NCBI RefSeq assembly: GCF_030053775.1
Contig: NZ_CP125669.1
Coordinates: forward strand, 62,001-126,000
Length of the DNA stretch: 64,000 nt
Reading direction: 5' to 3'
DNA from: Acinetobacter corruptisaponis
Lineage (GTDB): Bacteria > Pseudomonadota > Gammaproteobacteria > Pseudomonadales > Moraxellaceae
The notes under the pieces were generated by a model. It was not told where the DNA came from, made no database searches, and saw only the letters and a list, made by a program, of their open reading frames with translations. Positions 47,334-55,785 of this stretch are shown piece after piece. Position numbers and translations under genes: made by a program. How positions within the stretch are numbered: position 1 is the stretch's first letter; every line of letters starts with the position of its first letter.

Positions 47334-47567
47334 ATGAGTGATTTTGTTTTGAAAATTATTAATGAATGGTATGTTGCAAAAGCCTGTAATGGCAATGAAA
47401 TTAGTGTGCAAATTATCCCCCTAAAACGCCAGCAGAGCACCATCAATGGCTTTAAATGGGTGGAAGTTGGAAAGAAAGTGCTTTTATCCTCTGGACAGGA
47501 GGTTGAGCTTAATCTGGATGGTCGAAGTTTTTATACCTCTGTAAATAATCTGTATCATTTGACTTAA
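47334..47567 (+). CDS. Hypothetical small protein
   Basis: A 77-residue protein of unknown family (from ATG 47334; an in-frame TTG lies at 47322). A mixed strand pattern (FVLKIINEWYVAK, ISVQIIPLKRQ, FKWVEVGKKVLLSSGQEVEL) suggests a small beta-rich fold. The ribosome site is weak. It lies alone between the tRNA and the cold-shock gene. Confidence 0.5.
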   Translation: MSDFVLKIINEWYVAKACNGNEISVQIIPLKRQQSTINGFKWVEVGKKVLLSSGQEVELNLDGRSFYTSVNNLYHLT

Positions 47568-47765
47568 TTTTAAATAAAGATTGCAAATGGTAGATAAGGG
47601 CGTATAGTGAATTAAGACGATAGGAAAATATTTTTGTCTCATTAAAATTCTTATTATGCAGTTTTAATTTTTATCTTTGCTTATTTGATATTTTAGTTTC
47701 AAAGTCTATTATTTTAAAGTTAAAAATCTTATTAATATATTCTCTAAAAGAGAAAGGATATAGTT

Positions 47766-47987
47766 ATGTCTAGTTATATGAATGGTACAGTAAAGTGGTT
47801 TAATGAAACCAAAGGTTTTGGTTTTATCCAGTCGGATAATGGTCAGGATGTTTTCGCCCATTATAGTGAAATTGCAAATAATGGCTTTAAGACCCTGTTT
47901 GAGGGGCAACGTGTTAAGTTTGACGTAATGCAAGGCAAGAAAGGGCTTCAGGCAAGCAATATTACGGTGATGCCTTTAAGCTCTTAA
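47766..47987 (+). CDS. Cold-shock protein (CspA family)
   Basis: A 73-residue OB-fold nucleic-acid-binding protein. Both RNP motifs are intact: [15 protein letters not shown] and DVFAHYSEI. It should act as an RNA chaperone. GAGAAAGGATATAGTT precedes the ATG with a good Shine-Dalgarno. The preceding 198 bases are AT-rich and without a gene; they probably include the long leader usual for this family. A terminator hairpin lies 150 bases after the stop; the space between contains no supported gene. Confidence 0.93.
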   Translation: MSSYMNGTVKWFNETKGFGFIQSDNGQDVFAHYSEIANNGFKTLFEGQRVKFDVMQGKKGLQASNITVMPLSS

Positions 47988-48136
47988 TTGCAGACATGGT
48001 TTTGATCGAATCCGTAGGCGATACGGTATATTTGAGCAGTAAAGAGAATAAGCGTATTCCTTGAATTGGTCTATGTCAGACTATAACTGATAGGTTCAAA
48101 TTATAACGCAAAGCATGAGATCGCATCATGCCGATC

Positions 48137-48168
48137 AAAAACCCACTTTTTACTAGAGTGGGTTTTTT
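48137..48168 (+). terminator. Rho-independent terminator
   Basis: AAAAACCCACT (48137-48147) and AGTGGGTTTTTT (48157-48168) form a strong stem with a T-tract, ending the cold-shock transcript. Confidence 0.85.
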
Positions 48169-48213
48169 ACTCATCATTATTTTAAATTCTGGTAAATACA
48201 TGATTAGAATGCA

Positions 48214-48570
48214 ATGAAAATAAATATTTTTATTCCAGTTGTCATGATTTTATCAATCTAGGGGTGTCAAAAAGAAACAGATAATATTTACAGTACACTT
48301 GAGTTTAATCATGTTAATAAGAAAATATTATATTATTTAAATGTTTTAGATAGCATATATTTTTCTAAAGAAGAAAAAGTAAAAATACTATGTACAAGTT
48401 ATCCTCACCTATATAGATATGAATATATACCTGCCTTATTAAAAGTTGTTCCAGACAAATATAACAAAGAAAATTTATTGAATGAGCTTGATTTCACCAT
48501 GCAGTATTACCAAGGTAAGCTTGAAATTGAGTGTCATCATTTGATTGTGAATAAAGCCATAACTTCTTAA
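48214..48570 (+). pseudogene. Small lipoprotein gene with an amber codon in its signal peptide
   Basis: The frame from ATG 48214 reads MKINIFIPVVMILSI, then TAG (48259-48261), then GCQKETDNIYSTLEF and on without interruption to TAA at 48568. Reading through gives 117 residues with a typical lipoprotein signal whose lipobox would end in G-C. The stop falls at the residue two before the lipidated cysteine, where serine (TCG) or a similar residue would fit. The uninterrupted 102 codons after the stop argue for a recent mutation or for suppression. No family is recognised; codon use is AT-rich. Confidence 0.7.
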
Positions 48571-48910
48571 AGATAACAATTGATGTTTTGAAAGATGGAT
48601 AGGGCTAAAAGGATATACTCCTAATGAGAACTTTGCTGATAGCATAAACTTGAAAGTGGTTCCAATGGTAGTCTTCGTTGCAGTCAGTAGCAAGCGTGTT
48701 CGATCATGATTGATAAACATGGCACTCATATGAAACTCTAGATTTTTTATATAGTAGGGGTAAGCGTTCCAGAACTCTTTGTTATCAATGACGTAACAAA
48801 AGATTAATTTTTATCATTAAAGCTATATAAAAGACATAATGAATAAGAATCATTACAATTTGAAATAATCCTGCTGTCATAATTTAAGAAAACAACTGCG
48901 GGAAATAATA
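48571..48910 (+). other. Spacer with decayed coding remnant
   Basis: After the lipoprotein pseudogene no intact gene is visible for 340 bases. A stretch at 48584-48709 is open in one frame without a start (reading includes GLKGYTPNENFADSINLKVV), and a neighbouring frame just upstream reads KITIDVLKDG before a stop. This looks like a frame-shifted gene remnant. Confidence 0.4.
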
Positions 48911-49363
48911 ATGCCTCAATATTTAAGAATAGCTGAAAATGTGTACAGGAACTTTCAGGAAAATGATAAGTTTGTGGCTGATAAACAGGAATGTTTAAAC
49001 CTAATTATCAAACAGATTCGTAGGGAGTTGGTCGATACGGATTTGAAGCTGCTCTATAACTATATTGATTTCGCTGATGGATTTAACAGGCCTGTAACAG
49101 ATGGGAAAATCAGTCTGGATATTAGTCTAATCCCAAGCTATAAGCATAAGGATGAGTTTGTTCTATGGCTTGCAGGGTTTATTGAAAAAATTACTGAGGG
49201 CGGGGTCAAGCGGTTGCCGCCGCTACATCAGGACATACCACCAGAATTTACCTTTCAAAGTGATCCAAATGTGATTTTAGATATACGAAATGAACACAGT
49301 GGTGAACGCATTATTTCCTATTTTAGAAGTGATGATTTTGCTGAGGAAATTAAGAATATTTAA
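48911..49363 (+). CDS. Hypothetical protein
   Basis: A 150-residue soluble protein of unknown family. It is predicted largely helical at the N-terminus (CLNLIIKQIRRELVDTDLKLLYNYIDF), with a proline-rich middle (KRLPPLHQDIPPEF) and a mixed C-terminus. GGGAAATAATA precedes the ATG, a modest ribosome site. It lies in a patch of decayed genes, so it may be an accessory gene of the same origin. No function can be assigned. Confidence 0.6.
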   Translation: MPQYLRIAENVYRNFQENDKFVADKQECLNLIIKQIRRELVDTDLKLLYNYIDFADGFNRPVTDGKISLDISLIPSYKHKDEFVLWLAGFIEKITEGGVKRLPPLHQDIPPEFTFQSDPNVILDIRNEHSGERIISYFRSDDFAEEIKNI

Positions 49364-49461
49364 TTTCCAAGGAGATAGAGATTTTTTATGGTTTGAAGCA
49401 GAAAATCATATTTATAAAAAGAGAGAATCTGGAGTCTTTCTTTCTATAAATATTTTTGGGA

Positions 49462-49749
49462 TCAACCCAGACTTTCCACAATACTGATCATCACCTCAGC
49501 GCAACCTTGGCGGGCAGCTCTGGCCTTGCTGTATTCTTCTGAATGATAACAAGCCTGCGCTGTTGCTAGGTCAAAAAACTCGATAATGACATGGCGTTGA
49601 TATTCTGGCCCCTCCATACAGACGGACTCACCACCGCGGGCAAGGAATTTAGCCCCATATTTTTCAAAGGCCAAGGGTGCCAGAGCCATATATTGTTTAT
49701 ATTGTTCCAGATCGTGAATGGTTACGTGGGCAATCCAGTAGGCAGACAT
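49462..49749 (-). CDS. DUF1330 domain protein
   Basis: A 95-residue dimeric alpha-beta barrel protein of the DUF1330 family. The family pattern is clear: YWIAHVTIHDLEQYKQYMAL, KFLARGGESVCMEG, RHVIIEFFDLATAQACYHS. Its role is unknown, though such proteins often accompany aromatic or heterocycle catabolic genes. It lies directly downstream of the GntR regulator on the same strand, suggesting cotranscription with it and membership in the catabolic block. Confidence 0.88.
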   Translation of the reverse strand: MSAYWIAHVTIHDLEQYKQYMALAPLAFEKYGAKFLARGGESVCMEGPEYQRHVIIEFFDLATAQACYHSEEYSKARAARQGCAEVMISIVESLG

Positions 49750-49805
49750 TGATTTTCTTCCTTGATTTTAAAGTTTTGATAATCTTCTGTATCTCATACA
49801 AAAAA

Positions 49806-50471
49806 TTAGCCATTATTTAAGATGTTTTTAGCAACGGTTGCCGCTTCCGCGATATGTTCAGCCACAGCCTGTTTGGCTTTTTCAGGGTCTTTATATAAAT
49901 AGATCGCTTCACACATATTCTTAATGCGTTGATAGCCTGAAATTTCACGTTTGGTGGATTTCATGGTCATGGCACGCAGGCGGCTGATCCGTCCATTTAA
50001 ACGTTGTACCACTTCCCAGGCAATCTGGTGCTTGGCTGTGGTAAAAATGGTTTCGTACAGTTTAGCTGATGTTGAAATAATTAAATTAATATCATCATGA
50101 GCAAAGGCCTGTTCAAGTTCTGACAATAATTCCTTAAGGGTGTCACTGGTTTGTTCCGTGAGGTTTTTTGTACAGTCCGCAACTGCACTTTGCTCCAATA
50201 AAAGACGAATCTCGTAGATTTGCGATGCAATCTCCCAATTTAGCAGGGAAACAATAGGGCCTTTATTTGGCAGGATTTCCACCAGGCCCTCTGCCTCTAA
50301 ATAGCGAATCACTTCGCGTACCACAGAACGGCTAACCCCCAGCTCTTCACACAGGGTTCTTTCAACCAGCCTTTTACCTGAAGGAAAGTAGCCCGTAATA
50401 ATGGCGTTGCGGACTTTTCCTAAACATAGCTCTCGCAGGGTTACAGGTGGATTTTCAATTTTAAGATTCAT
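49806..50471 (-). CDS. GntR family regulator (FadR/FCD subgroup)
   Basis: A GntR regulator of 221 residues from ATG 50471 (232 if from ATG 50504; neither has a strong ribosome site). The winged helix is seen in LGKVRNAIITGYFPSGKRLV and LCEELGVSRSVVREVIRYLEAEGL; the C-terminal FCD effector domain includes YEIRLLLEQSAVADC. It diverges from the AA_synth gene that opens the catabolic operon. A perfect palindrome between them, repeated with one change before the dehydrogenase gene at 58593, is the probable operator, so it should repress both transcripts until the substrate or a metabolite binds. Confidence 0.92.
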   Translation of the reverse strand: MNLKIENPPVTLRELCLGKVRNAIITGYFPSGKRLVERTLCEELGVSRSVVREVIRYLEAEGLVEILPNKGPIVSLLNWEIASQIYEIRLLLEQSAVADCTKNLTEQTSDTLKELLSELEQAFAHDDINLIISTSAKLYETIFTTAKHQIAWEVVQRLNGRISRLRAMTMKSTKREISGYQRIKNMCEAIYLYKDPEKAKQAVAEHIAEAATVAKNILNNG

Positions 50472-50565
50472 AGATGACCAATCGTTCCCAATTTCATTAT
50501 GCAAATTTTGTTACATCTGTCTTGTCTAAAAACAGCATAGCAAACTCTTGCTTTTTTTTCATTAT

Positions 50566-50587
50566 GTATTATGGTATACCATAATAC
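50566..50587. promoter_or_regulatory. GntR-type operator, perfect 22-bp palindrome
   Basis: The core ATTATGGTATACCATAAT is extended by GT and AC to a perfect 22-bp palindrome. It fits the family pattern of short inverted repeats with a TGGT-ACCA centre, and lies 36 bases before the AA_synth start, overlapping the likely promoter. Confidence 0.85.
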
Positions 50588-50622
50588 AAGTTAAAAGATA
50601 AATTCACTCGCAAGGAAATGCC

Positions 50623-51225
50623 ATGAATCTAATCCGTAAAACAGTACTTCACGTTGAAACGACCTATGTCGATGGCGGTAAAGAGGCAGCAACACCATTA
50701 AAGATGGTGGCGGCTGCGGCTGTGATTAAAAATCCGTGGGCAGGGCAAGGCTATGTTGAAAACCTGACACCTGAAATTCGTCGTATTGCACCTATTTTAA
50801 GTGAGCACCTCACCAAGCTGATTATTGATGAGGTTGGTTCAGGTGAAGCTGTGGAGGCATTTGGTAAAAGTGCGGTAGTGGGGCTGGATGGCGAGCTTGA
50901 ACATGCATCCGCGCTTATCCATACCTTACATTTTGGTAACACTTACCGTGGTGCGGTTGGCGCAAAATCTTATCTAGCCTTTAACAACACACGCGGTCCA
51001 GCCAATGCACCAATCCTGATTCCCATGATGGATAAAAATGATGAGGGTCGCCGTTCACACTATTTGACCCTACAGTTTGCCATTCCAGATGCACCCGCGG
51101 CTGGTGAGTTGGTGGTTGTGATTGGTGCGGCTACAGGGGGTCGTCCACATCATCGTATTGGCGACCGTTATCAGGATTTAAAGGAATTAGGTCATGATCT
51201 CGAAAATCCAGCAGCTGTCAAATAA
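50623..51225 (+). CDS. Amino acid synthesis family protein (PF06684, AA_synth)
   Basis: A 200-residue protein of the AA_synth family (formerly DUF1185, with solved relatives of unknown activity). Conserved-looking segments are VVGLDGELEHASALIHTLHFG and the ending GGRPHHRIGDRYQD. It is the first gene of the GntR-controlled operon, with AAGGAA before the ATG. Its end overlaps the next gene by 32 bases. Despite its family name there is no evidence for amino-acid synthesis; catabolic context suggests a role in cyclic-amide or heterocycle breakdown. Confidence 0.85.
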   Translation: MNLIRKTVLHVETTYVDGGKEAATPLKMVAAAAVIKNPWAGQGYVENLTPEIRRIAPILSEHLTKLIIDEVGSGEAVEAFGKSAVVGLDGELEHASALIHTLHFGNTYRGAVGAKSYLAFNNTRGPANAPILIPMMDKNDEGRRSHYLTLQFAIPDAPAAGELVVVIGAATGGRPHHRIGDRYQDLKELGHDLENPAAVK

Positions 51226-51985
51226 CCGTGTTGCTCATTATTTTGAGCAGGGTGAGGGAGAACCACTGGTTCTGATTCATGGCGTGGGAATGCAGGCGGC
51301 AGCATGGACTCCACAAATTGAGTATTTCTCAAAATATTACCGAGTGATTTCTGTGGATATGCCAGGTCATGGACAAAGCACCAAGTTGGCGGATGATGCG
51401 TCGTTGCAGGACTTTGTAAACTGGACCATCGAGTTTATTACCGCATTAGGTTTAGGTGCGGTGAATCTGGCGGGCCATTCAATGGGTTCGCTGATTACCA
51501 CAGGTGTAAGTGCCACCCGTCCAGATTTGGTAAAACGGATGGCGGTGCTGAACGGGGTGTATAAACGTACCCCAGAGGCAAAGGATGCAGTGATCCAGCG
51601 GGCGGAAGAATTAAAGACAGGCCATATTGACATTGAGACACCATTGCAGCGCTGGTTTGGCGATAGTGAAATTGAGCAGCAGGCTGCACGCAAGGTGAAA
51701 TCATGGTTGGAGGATGTTGATATGTCTGGCTATGCAACGGCCTATTCAGCCTTTGCACGAGGTGATGCGGTATATGCGGATCAATGGTCAAACATTCACT
51801 GTCCAGCCCTGATTTTAACAGGCACGGGTGATCCCAACTCAACTGCGGAAATGGCAATCCAGATGGCCAGTCAGGCAAAAAATGGCAAGGCGGTTGTGAT
51901 TGAGAATGAACGCCATATGGTGAACCTGACCGCACCAGACAAAGTGAACAATGCAATGCAGGCATGGTTGGAAACCAGCGTCTAG
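51194..51985 (+). CDS. Alpha/beta hydrolase
   Basis: A 263-residue alpha/beta-hydrolase-fold enzyme. The oxyanion region is LIHGVGMQAAAW, the nucleophile elbow GHSMGS (Ser97 or so), the acid near LTGTGDPNST and the final histidine in NERHMVNL. It could hydrolyse an ester, enol-lactone or C-C bond, or an aminoacrylate-like product as RutD does. AAGGA before the ATG lies inside the preceding gene. It is followed by flavin reductase and luciferase-like monooxygenase genes, the same trio as rutD-rutF-rutA. Confidence 0.9.
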   Translation: MISKIQQLSNNRVAHYFEQGEGEPLVLIHGVGMQAAAWTPQIEYFSKYYRVISVDMPGHGQSTKLADDASLQDFVNWTIEFITALGLGAVNLAGHSMGSLITTGVSATRPDLVKRMAVLNGVYKRTPEAKDAVIQRAEELKTGHIDIETPLQRWFGDSEIEQQAARKVKSWLEDVDMSGYATAYSAFARGDAVYADQWSNIHCPALILTGTGDPNSTAEMAIQMASQAKNGKAVVIENERHMVNLTAPDKVNNAMQAWLETSV

Positions 51986-52015
51986 ATTGCCACACATCAA
52001 TGAAGGAATATGACA

Positions 52016-52948
52016 ATGAGTGAAATGGAAACTGTCAATAAAATACGTGAGCTTCGTGATGCCTTTGGATCATTTATGACGGGCGTGACAGTGGTGACCA
52101 CCTGTAAAGAGGATGGAACACCATTAGGCTTTACCGCAAACTCCTTTGCTTCGGTGTCTCTGGACCCAGCGCTGCTTTTGGTGAGCATTGCCAAGACATC
52201 CAGCAACTACCATAACTTTGCCAGCGCATCACACTTTGCTATCAATATCCTGTCGGAAGAGCAAAAGGATGTGTCCAATACCTTTGCTCGCCCAAGTGAT
52301 GACCGTTTTGCCAATTTTGCATGGTCAACAAGTGAAAATCAGAATCCATTGATTGATGGTGTGAGTGCATGGTTTGACTGCACCACGTATCAAATTGTTG
52401 ATGCTGGCGATCATGCCATCCTGATTGGTCAGGTTGAGAATTTCGCCTCAGCAGGCTTTGCGGGCCTTGGTTATTACCGTGGTGCATATTTCACCCCAGC
52501 CAAATCATCTACCGATGTGATTTCAGGCATGAAAGTGATGATGATGGCGTTAATTGGGCATGAAAACCAGATTCTGCTTGAACAAACGGCTGACAATAAA
52601 TGGACATTGCCGCATTTGCTGGTGGATAAGGATGGGGCGGAAAAAGCACTGGAAAAAATCTTTGCAGCCTACCAGCCAGAGGCATCACCGAGTTTTATCT
52701 ACTCTGTCTATGATGATGTGACCACGCAGCAGCAATATATCGCTTTCCTTTGTAATACCCCTGTACCGACGGCGCATAAAGGTCAATTTGTGGACCTGAA
52801 TGAGCTTGAACAGCTAACTTTTGTGGACAGCGCGTTGCAGAGCATGTTGATGCGCTATCGCAAGGAAAATCATCTGAAAACCTATGGCGTTTATTACGGT
52901 AATCAAACCAGTGGAACGGTTCGTCAAATTGTTAAAGAGGAAGTTTAA
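52016..52948 (+). CDS. Flavin reductase fused to a Nudix-like domain
   Basis: A 310-residue two-domain protein. Residues 1-160 are an FMN reductase of the HpaC/RutF type (AFGSFMTGVTVVTT, GFTANSFASVSLDPALLLVS, HFAINILSEEQKDVS). Residues about 175-290 look like a Nudix fold (MMMALIGHENQILLEQTADN, WTLPHLLVDKDG) but lack the catalytic GX5EX7REUXEEXGU box, so this half is probably a binding or regulatory domain. ATG 52016 has AAGGA eight bases upstream; ATG 52010 is too close. It should supply reduced flavin to the monooxygenase encoded next. Confidence 0.88.
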   Translation: MSEMETVNKIRELRDAFGSFMTGVTVVTTCKEDGTPLGFTANSFASVSLDPALLLVSIAKTSSNYHNFASASHFAINILSEEQKDVSNTFARPSDDRFANFAWSTSENQNPLIDGVSAWFDCTTYQIVDAGDHAILIGQVENFASAGFAGLGYYRGAYFTPAKSSTDVISGMKVMMMALIGHENQILLEQTADNKWTLPHLLVDKDGAEKALEKIFAAYQPEASPSFIYSVYDDVTTQQQYIAFLCNTPVPTAHKGQFVDLNELEQLTFVDSALQSMLMRYRKENHLKTYGVYYGNQTSGTVRQIVKEEV

Positions 52949-52950
52949 CC

Positions 52951-53988
52951 ATGCGCTTTTCATTATTTGTACACATGGAACGTGTTTCTGACCAACAAAC
53001 GCAAAAGCAGCTTTATGATGAAATGATCGAGCTGTGCCAGATTGCCGACCGTGGTGGCATGCATGCCATCTGGACAGGTGAACACCATGCCATGAACTTT
53101 ACCATTGCGCCAAACCCGTTTATCAACCTGGCTGACCTTGCCAACAAAACCCAGCATGTGCGTTTGGGTACGGGAACGGTGGTTGCGCCATTCTGGCATC
53201 CGATTAAGCTGGCGGGTGAGGCTGCCATGACCGACATTATCACCAATGGCCGTCTGGATATCGGGATTGCGCGTGGAGCCTACTCATTTGAATATGAACG
53301 CATGGTGCCAGGCATGGATGCATGGAGCGCGGGTCAGCGTTTACGTGAAATGATCCCAGCAATTAAAAACTTGTGGAAAGGCGACTACGAACATAATGGC
53401 GAGTTTTGGCAGTTCCCTAAAACTACATCTGCACCACAACCATTGCAGCAGCCACATCCACCCATCTGGGTGGCGGCGCGTGATCCCAACAGCCATGAAT
53501 TTGCGGTACAGAACGGCTGTAATGTGCAGGTGACACCGTTGCATTTCGGTGATGATGAAGTTGAGAAATTGATGGGTCATTTCAATGCGGCCTGTGAGAA
53601 GTTTGCCGATGTGCCACGCCCTGAAATCATGCTGCTGCGTCATACCTATGTGGCGGACAGTGAACAGGACGCGCAGTTGGCGGCGGATGAAATCAACAGC
53701 TTCTATAATTATTTTGGTGCATGGTTTAAAAATGAGCGTGAAATTACCCAAGGCTTGATCGCGCCGATTAGTAAGGAAGAAATGGCACAACATCCATTCT
53801 ATACACCAGAAGCCATGCGTAAAAATAACGTGATTGGTCAGGCACAGGAAGTGATTGACCGCTTAAAAGCGTATGAGGCAATGGGTTATAACGAATATTC
53901 ATTCTGGATTGATACGGGCATGAGCTTTGAACGTAAGAAAGCCTCACTGGAACGTATGATCAATGAAGTGATGCCTGCATTTGCATAG
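52951..53988 (+). CDS. Luciferase-like (LLM class) flavin-dependent monooxygenase
   Basis: A 345-residue bacterial-luciferase-like oxygenase (PF00296), using reduced flavin and O2. Family features include the N-terminal barrel strand FSLFVHMERVSD, GGMHAIWTGEHHAMNF, TQHVRLGTGTVVAPFWHPIKLA and NGRLDIGIARGAYSFEY. It starts two bases after the flavin reductase stop, with GAGGAAG upstream, so the two form a two-component system. Homologous logic in RutA (uracil) and PyrA (pyridine) suggests oxidative ring opening of a nitrogen heterocycle. The substrate is not determined. Confidence 0.92.
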   Translation: MRFSLFVHMERVSDQQTQKQLYDEMIELCQIADRGGMHAIWTGEHHAMNFTIAPNPFINLADLANKTQHVRLGTGTVVAPFWHPIKLAGEAAMTDIITNGRLDIGIARGAYSFEYERMVPGMDAWSAGQRLREMIPAIKNLWKGDYEHNGEFWQFPKTTSAPQPLQQPHPPIWVAARDPNSHEFAVQNGCNVQVTPLHFGDDEVEKLMGHFNAACEKFADVPRPEIMLLRHTYVADSEQDAQLAADEINSFYNYFGAWFKNEREITQGLIAPISKEEMAQHPFYTPEAMRKNNVIGQAQEVIDRLKAYEAMGYNEYSFWIDTGMSFERKKASLERMINEVMPAFA

Positions 53989-53998
53989 GAGAGAAGAC

Positions 53999-55468
53999 AT
54001 GACTTCTCAATTCCAGTTGTACATTAATGGTCAGTTTGAGGATGGTGCTGCGCAGTTTGACAGCATCAATCCAGCGACAGGTCAGGTCTGGGCAAAAATG
54101 CCTGAGGCACGTAGTGATGAAGTCAACCGTGCGGTTGCTGCGGCATCACAGGCCTTGCAGGATAGTGCGTGGGCGGGCCTGACCGCATCACAGCGTGGCA
54201 AGTTGCTGTATAAACTTGCCGACCTGATTGAAAAGTCTGCACCACAACTGGCGCAGTATGAAACCAGTGACACAGGCAAGATCATTCGTGAAACTTCCAG
54301 CCAGATTGCCTATGTGGCGGAATACTACCGCTACTATGCAGGGATTGCGGACAAGCTTGAGGGCAGTTATCTACCCATCGACAAGCAGGATATGCAGGCC
54401 TGGACCATCCGCGAGCCTGTCGGGGTGGTGGCTGCGATTGTTCCCTGGAACAGCCAGCTATTTCTGTCAGCGGTTAAAGTTGGCCCAGCCCTGGCTGCGG
54501 GATGTACAGTTGTACTGAAAGCCTCGGAGGAGGGACCCGCACCGTTACTTGCCTTTGCCCGTCTGGTTCATGAAGCAGGATTTCCAGCAGGTGTGGTCAA
54601 TGTCATTACGGGCTTTGGTCCTGAATGTGGTGCGGTACTGAGTAGCCATCCAGATGTGGCGCATGTGGCATTTACGGGCGGCCCCGAAACCGCACGCCAT
54701 ATTGTGCGTAATTCGGCTGAAAACCTTGCCAAAGTGTCCCTTGAGCTGGGTGGAAAGTCTCCATTTATCGTGTTCGCAGATGCAGACCTACAAAGCGCAG
54801 TCAATGCACAGGTGGCCGCAATCTTTGCCGCTACTGGACAAAGCTGTGTCGCAGGTTCCCGTTTACTGGTTGAGGAAAGCATCAAGGATGAGTTTGTGCA
54901 GCGTTTGGTTGAACGTGTGCAAAGTATCAAAATTGGTTTGCCTGATGATATGGCAACTGAATATGGCCCTTTATGTACCTTACGCCAGCGCCATAAGATT
55001 GAGCAGGTGGTGGCAAGTTCCATTCAGCAAGGTGCGAAACTGTTGACAGGTGGTAAATCACTGGATCGTGAGGGCTATTATTATCCGCCAACAATTTTAG
55101 ATTGTAGTGATGTGCCACAGGCGGACTGTGTCATGACTGAACTGTTTGGCCCTGTATTGTCTGTGGTCAGTTTTAGCACTGAAGCAGAAGCTATCCATAA
55201 AGCCAACAACACGCCTTATGGGCTTGCCGCAGGTGTATTTACCAATCATTTAAGCCGTGCCCACCGTATGACCAAGGCACTTCAGTCAGGCATTGTCTGG
55301 TTGAATACCTACCGTGCTGTATCACCGCTTGCACCTTTTGGTGGTCATGGCCTGTCTGGTCACGGGCGTGAAGGTGGTTCCGATGCGGTGCTGGATTACA
55401 CCACCACTAAAACCGTGTGGCTGCGTACTTCAGACCAGCCGATTGATGATCCCTTTGTGATGCGATAG
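53999..55468 (+). CDS. Aldehyde dehydrogenase
   Basis: A 489-residue NAD(P)-dependent aldehyde dehydrogenase. Motifs are AAIVPWNSQLFLSAVKVGPALA, the glutamate region SLELGGKSPFIVFADADL and the catalytic cysteine in ATGQSCVAGSRLLV. ATG 53999 follows GGAGAG; the frame is open from 53981 within the preceding gene. It probably oxidises the aldehyde released by ring opening. The sequence is distinct from the aldehyde dehydrogenases at 16563 and 58593, so each handles a separate substrate. Confidence 0.92.
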   Translation: MTSQFQLYINGQFEDGAAQFDSINPATGQVWAKMPEARSDEVNRAVAAASQALQDSAWAGLTASQRGKLLYKLADLIEKSAPQLAQYETSDTGKIIRETSSQIAYVAEYYRYYAGIADKLEGSYLPIDKQDMQAWTIREPVGVVAAIVPWNSQLFLSAVKVGPALAAGCTVVLKASEEGPAPLLAFARLVHEAGFPAGVVNVITGFGPECGAVLSSHPDVAHVAFTGGPETARHIVRNSAENLAKVSLELGGKSPFIVFADADLQSAVNAQVAAIFAATGQSCVAGSRLLVEESIKDEFVQRLVERVQSIKIGLPDDMATEYGPLCTLRQRHKIEQVVASSIQQGAKLLTGGKSLDREGYYYPPTILDCSDVPQADCVMTELFGPVLSVVSFSTEAEAIHKANNTPYGLAAGVFTNHLSRAHRMTKALQSGIVWLNTYRAVSPLAPFGGHGLSGHGREGGSDAVLDYTTTKTVWLRTSDQPIDDPFVMR

Positions 55469-55785
55469 CACTGTAAAGAGAGAGGAAAGGATGTTGAGTT
55501 TCAGGGATGAATCTATGCAGATATTGAATTTCAGAATCCTATAAACCGAATCGTGGTTTAAAAAGATTGTTGTTGTTGGGCCTTAAAACGCATCAACCGT
55601 GTTCACTTGATCTTTTTTTGCCATTTATTCCTCAAAACTGCTGAAAACCAGTGTGTAACAACGACAGAAATAGAGGTCAGGTCATCTGGATATGGCACTG
55701 ACCAGGCAGGTTGTGAAACCTAAGTTTACTCTCACAAATAGATTGATATTGAGGAAAATGAGTTCCTCAAAGAGAGATTAAGGAT
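55469..55785 (+). other. Spacer with a possible 17-residue ORF and a leader hairpin
   Basis: An ORF of 17 residues at 55491-55544 (MLSFRDESMQILNFRIL) has AGAGAGGAAAGG before its ATG; it could be a leader peptide or chance. TTGAGGAA (55749-55756) and TTCCTCAA (55763-55770) form an 8-bp stem just before the permease ribosome site. Otherwise I see nothing in this stretch. Confidence 0.4.

Noticed and set aside
47996-48064. 22-residue ORF after the cold-shock gene
   Set aside because: It has no ribosome site and no recognisable content, and lies in the transcript tail before a terminator.
48475-48729. 84-residue minus-strand ORF
   Set aside because: It is antisense to the lipoprotein pseudogene and the adjacent remnant, has no recognisable motif and no ribosome site.
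49290-49487. 65-residue ORF overlapping the end of the hypothetical gene at 48911
   Set aside because: It overlaps in another frame and runs into the DUF1330 gene on the other strand; no family features.
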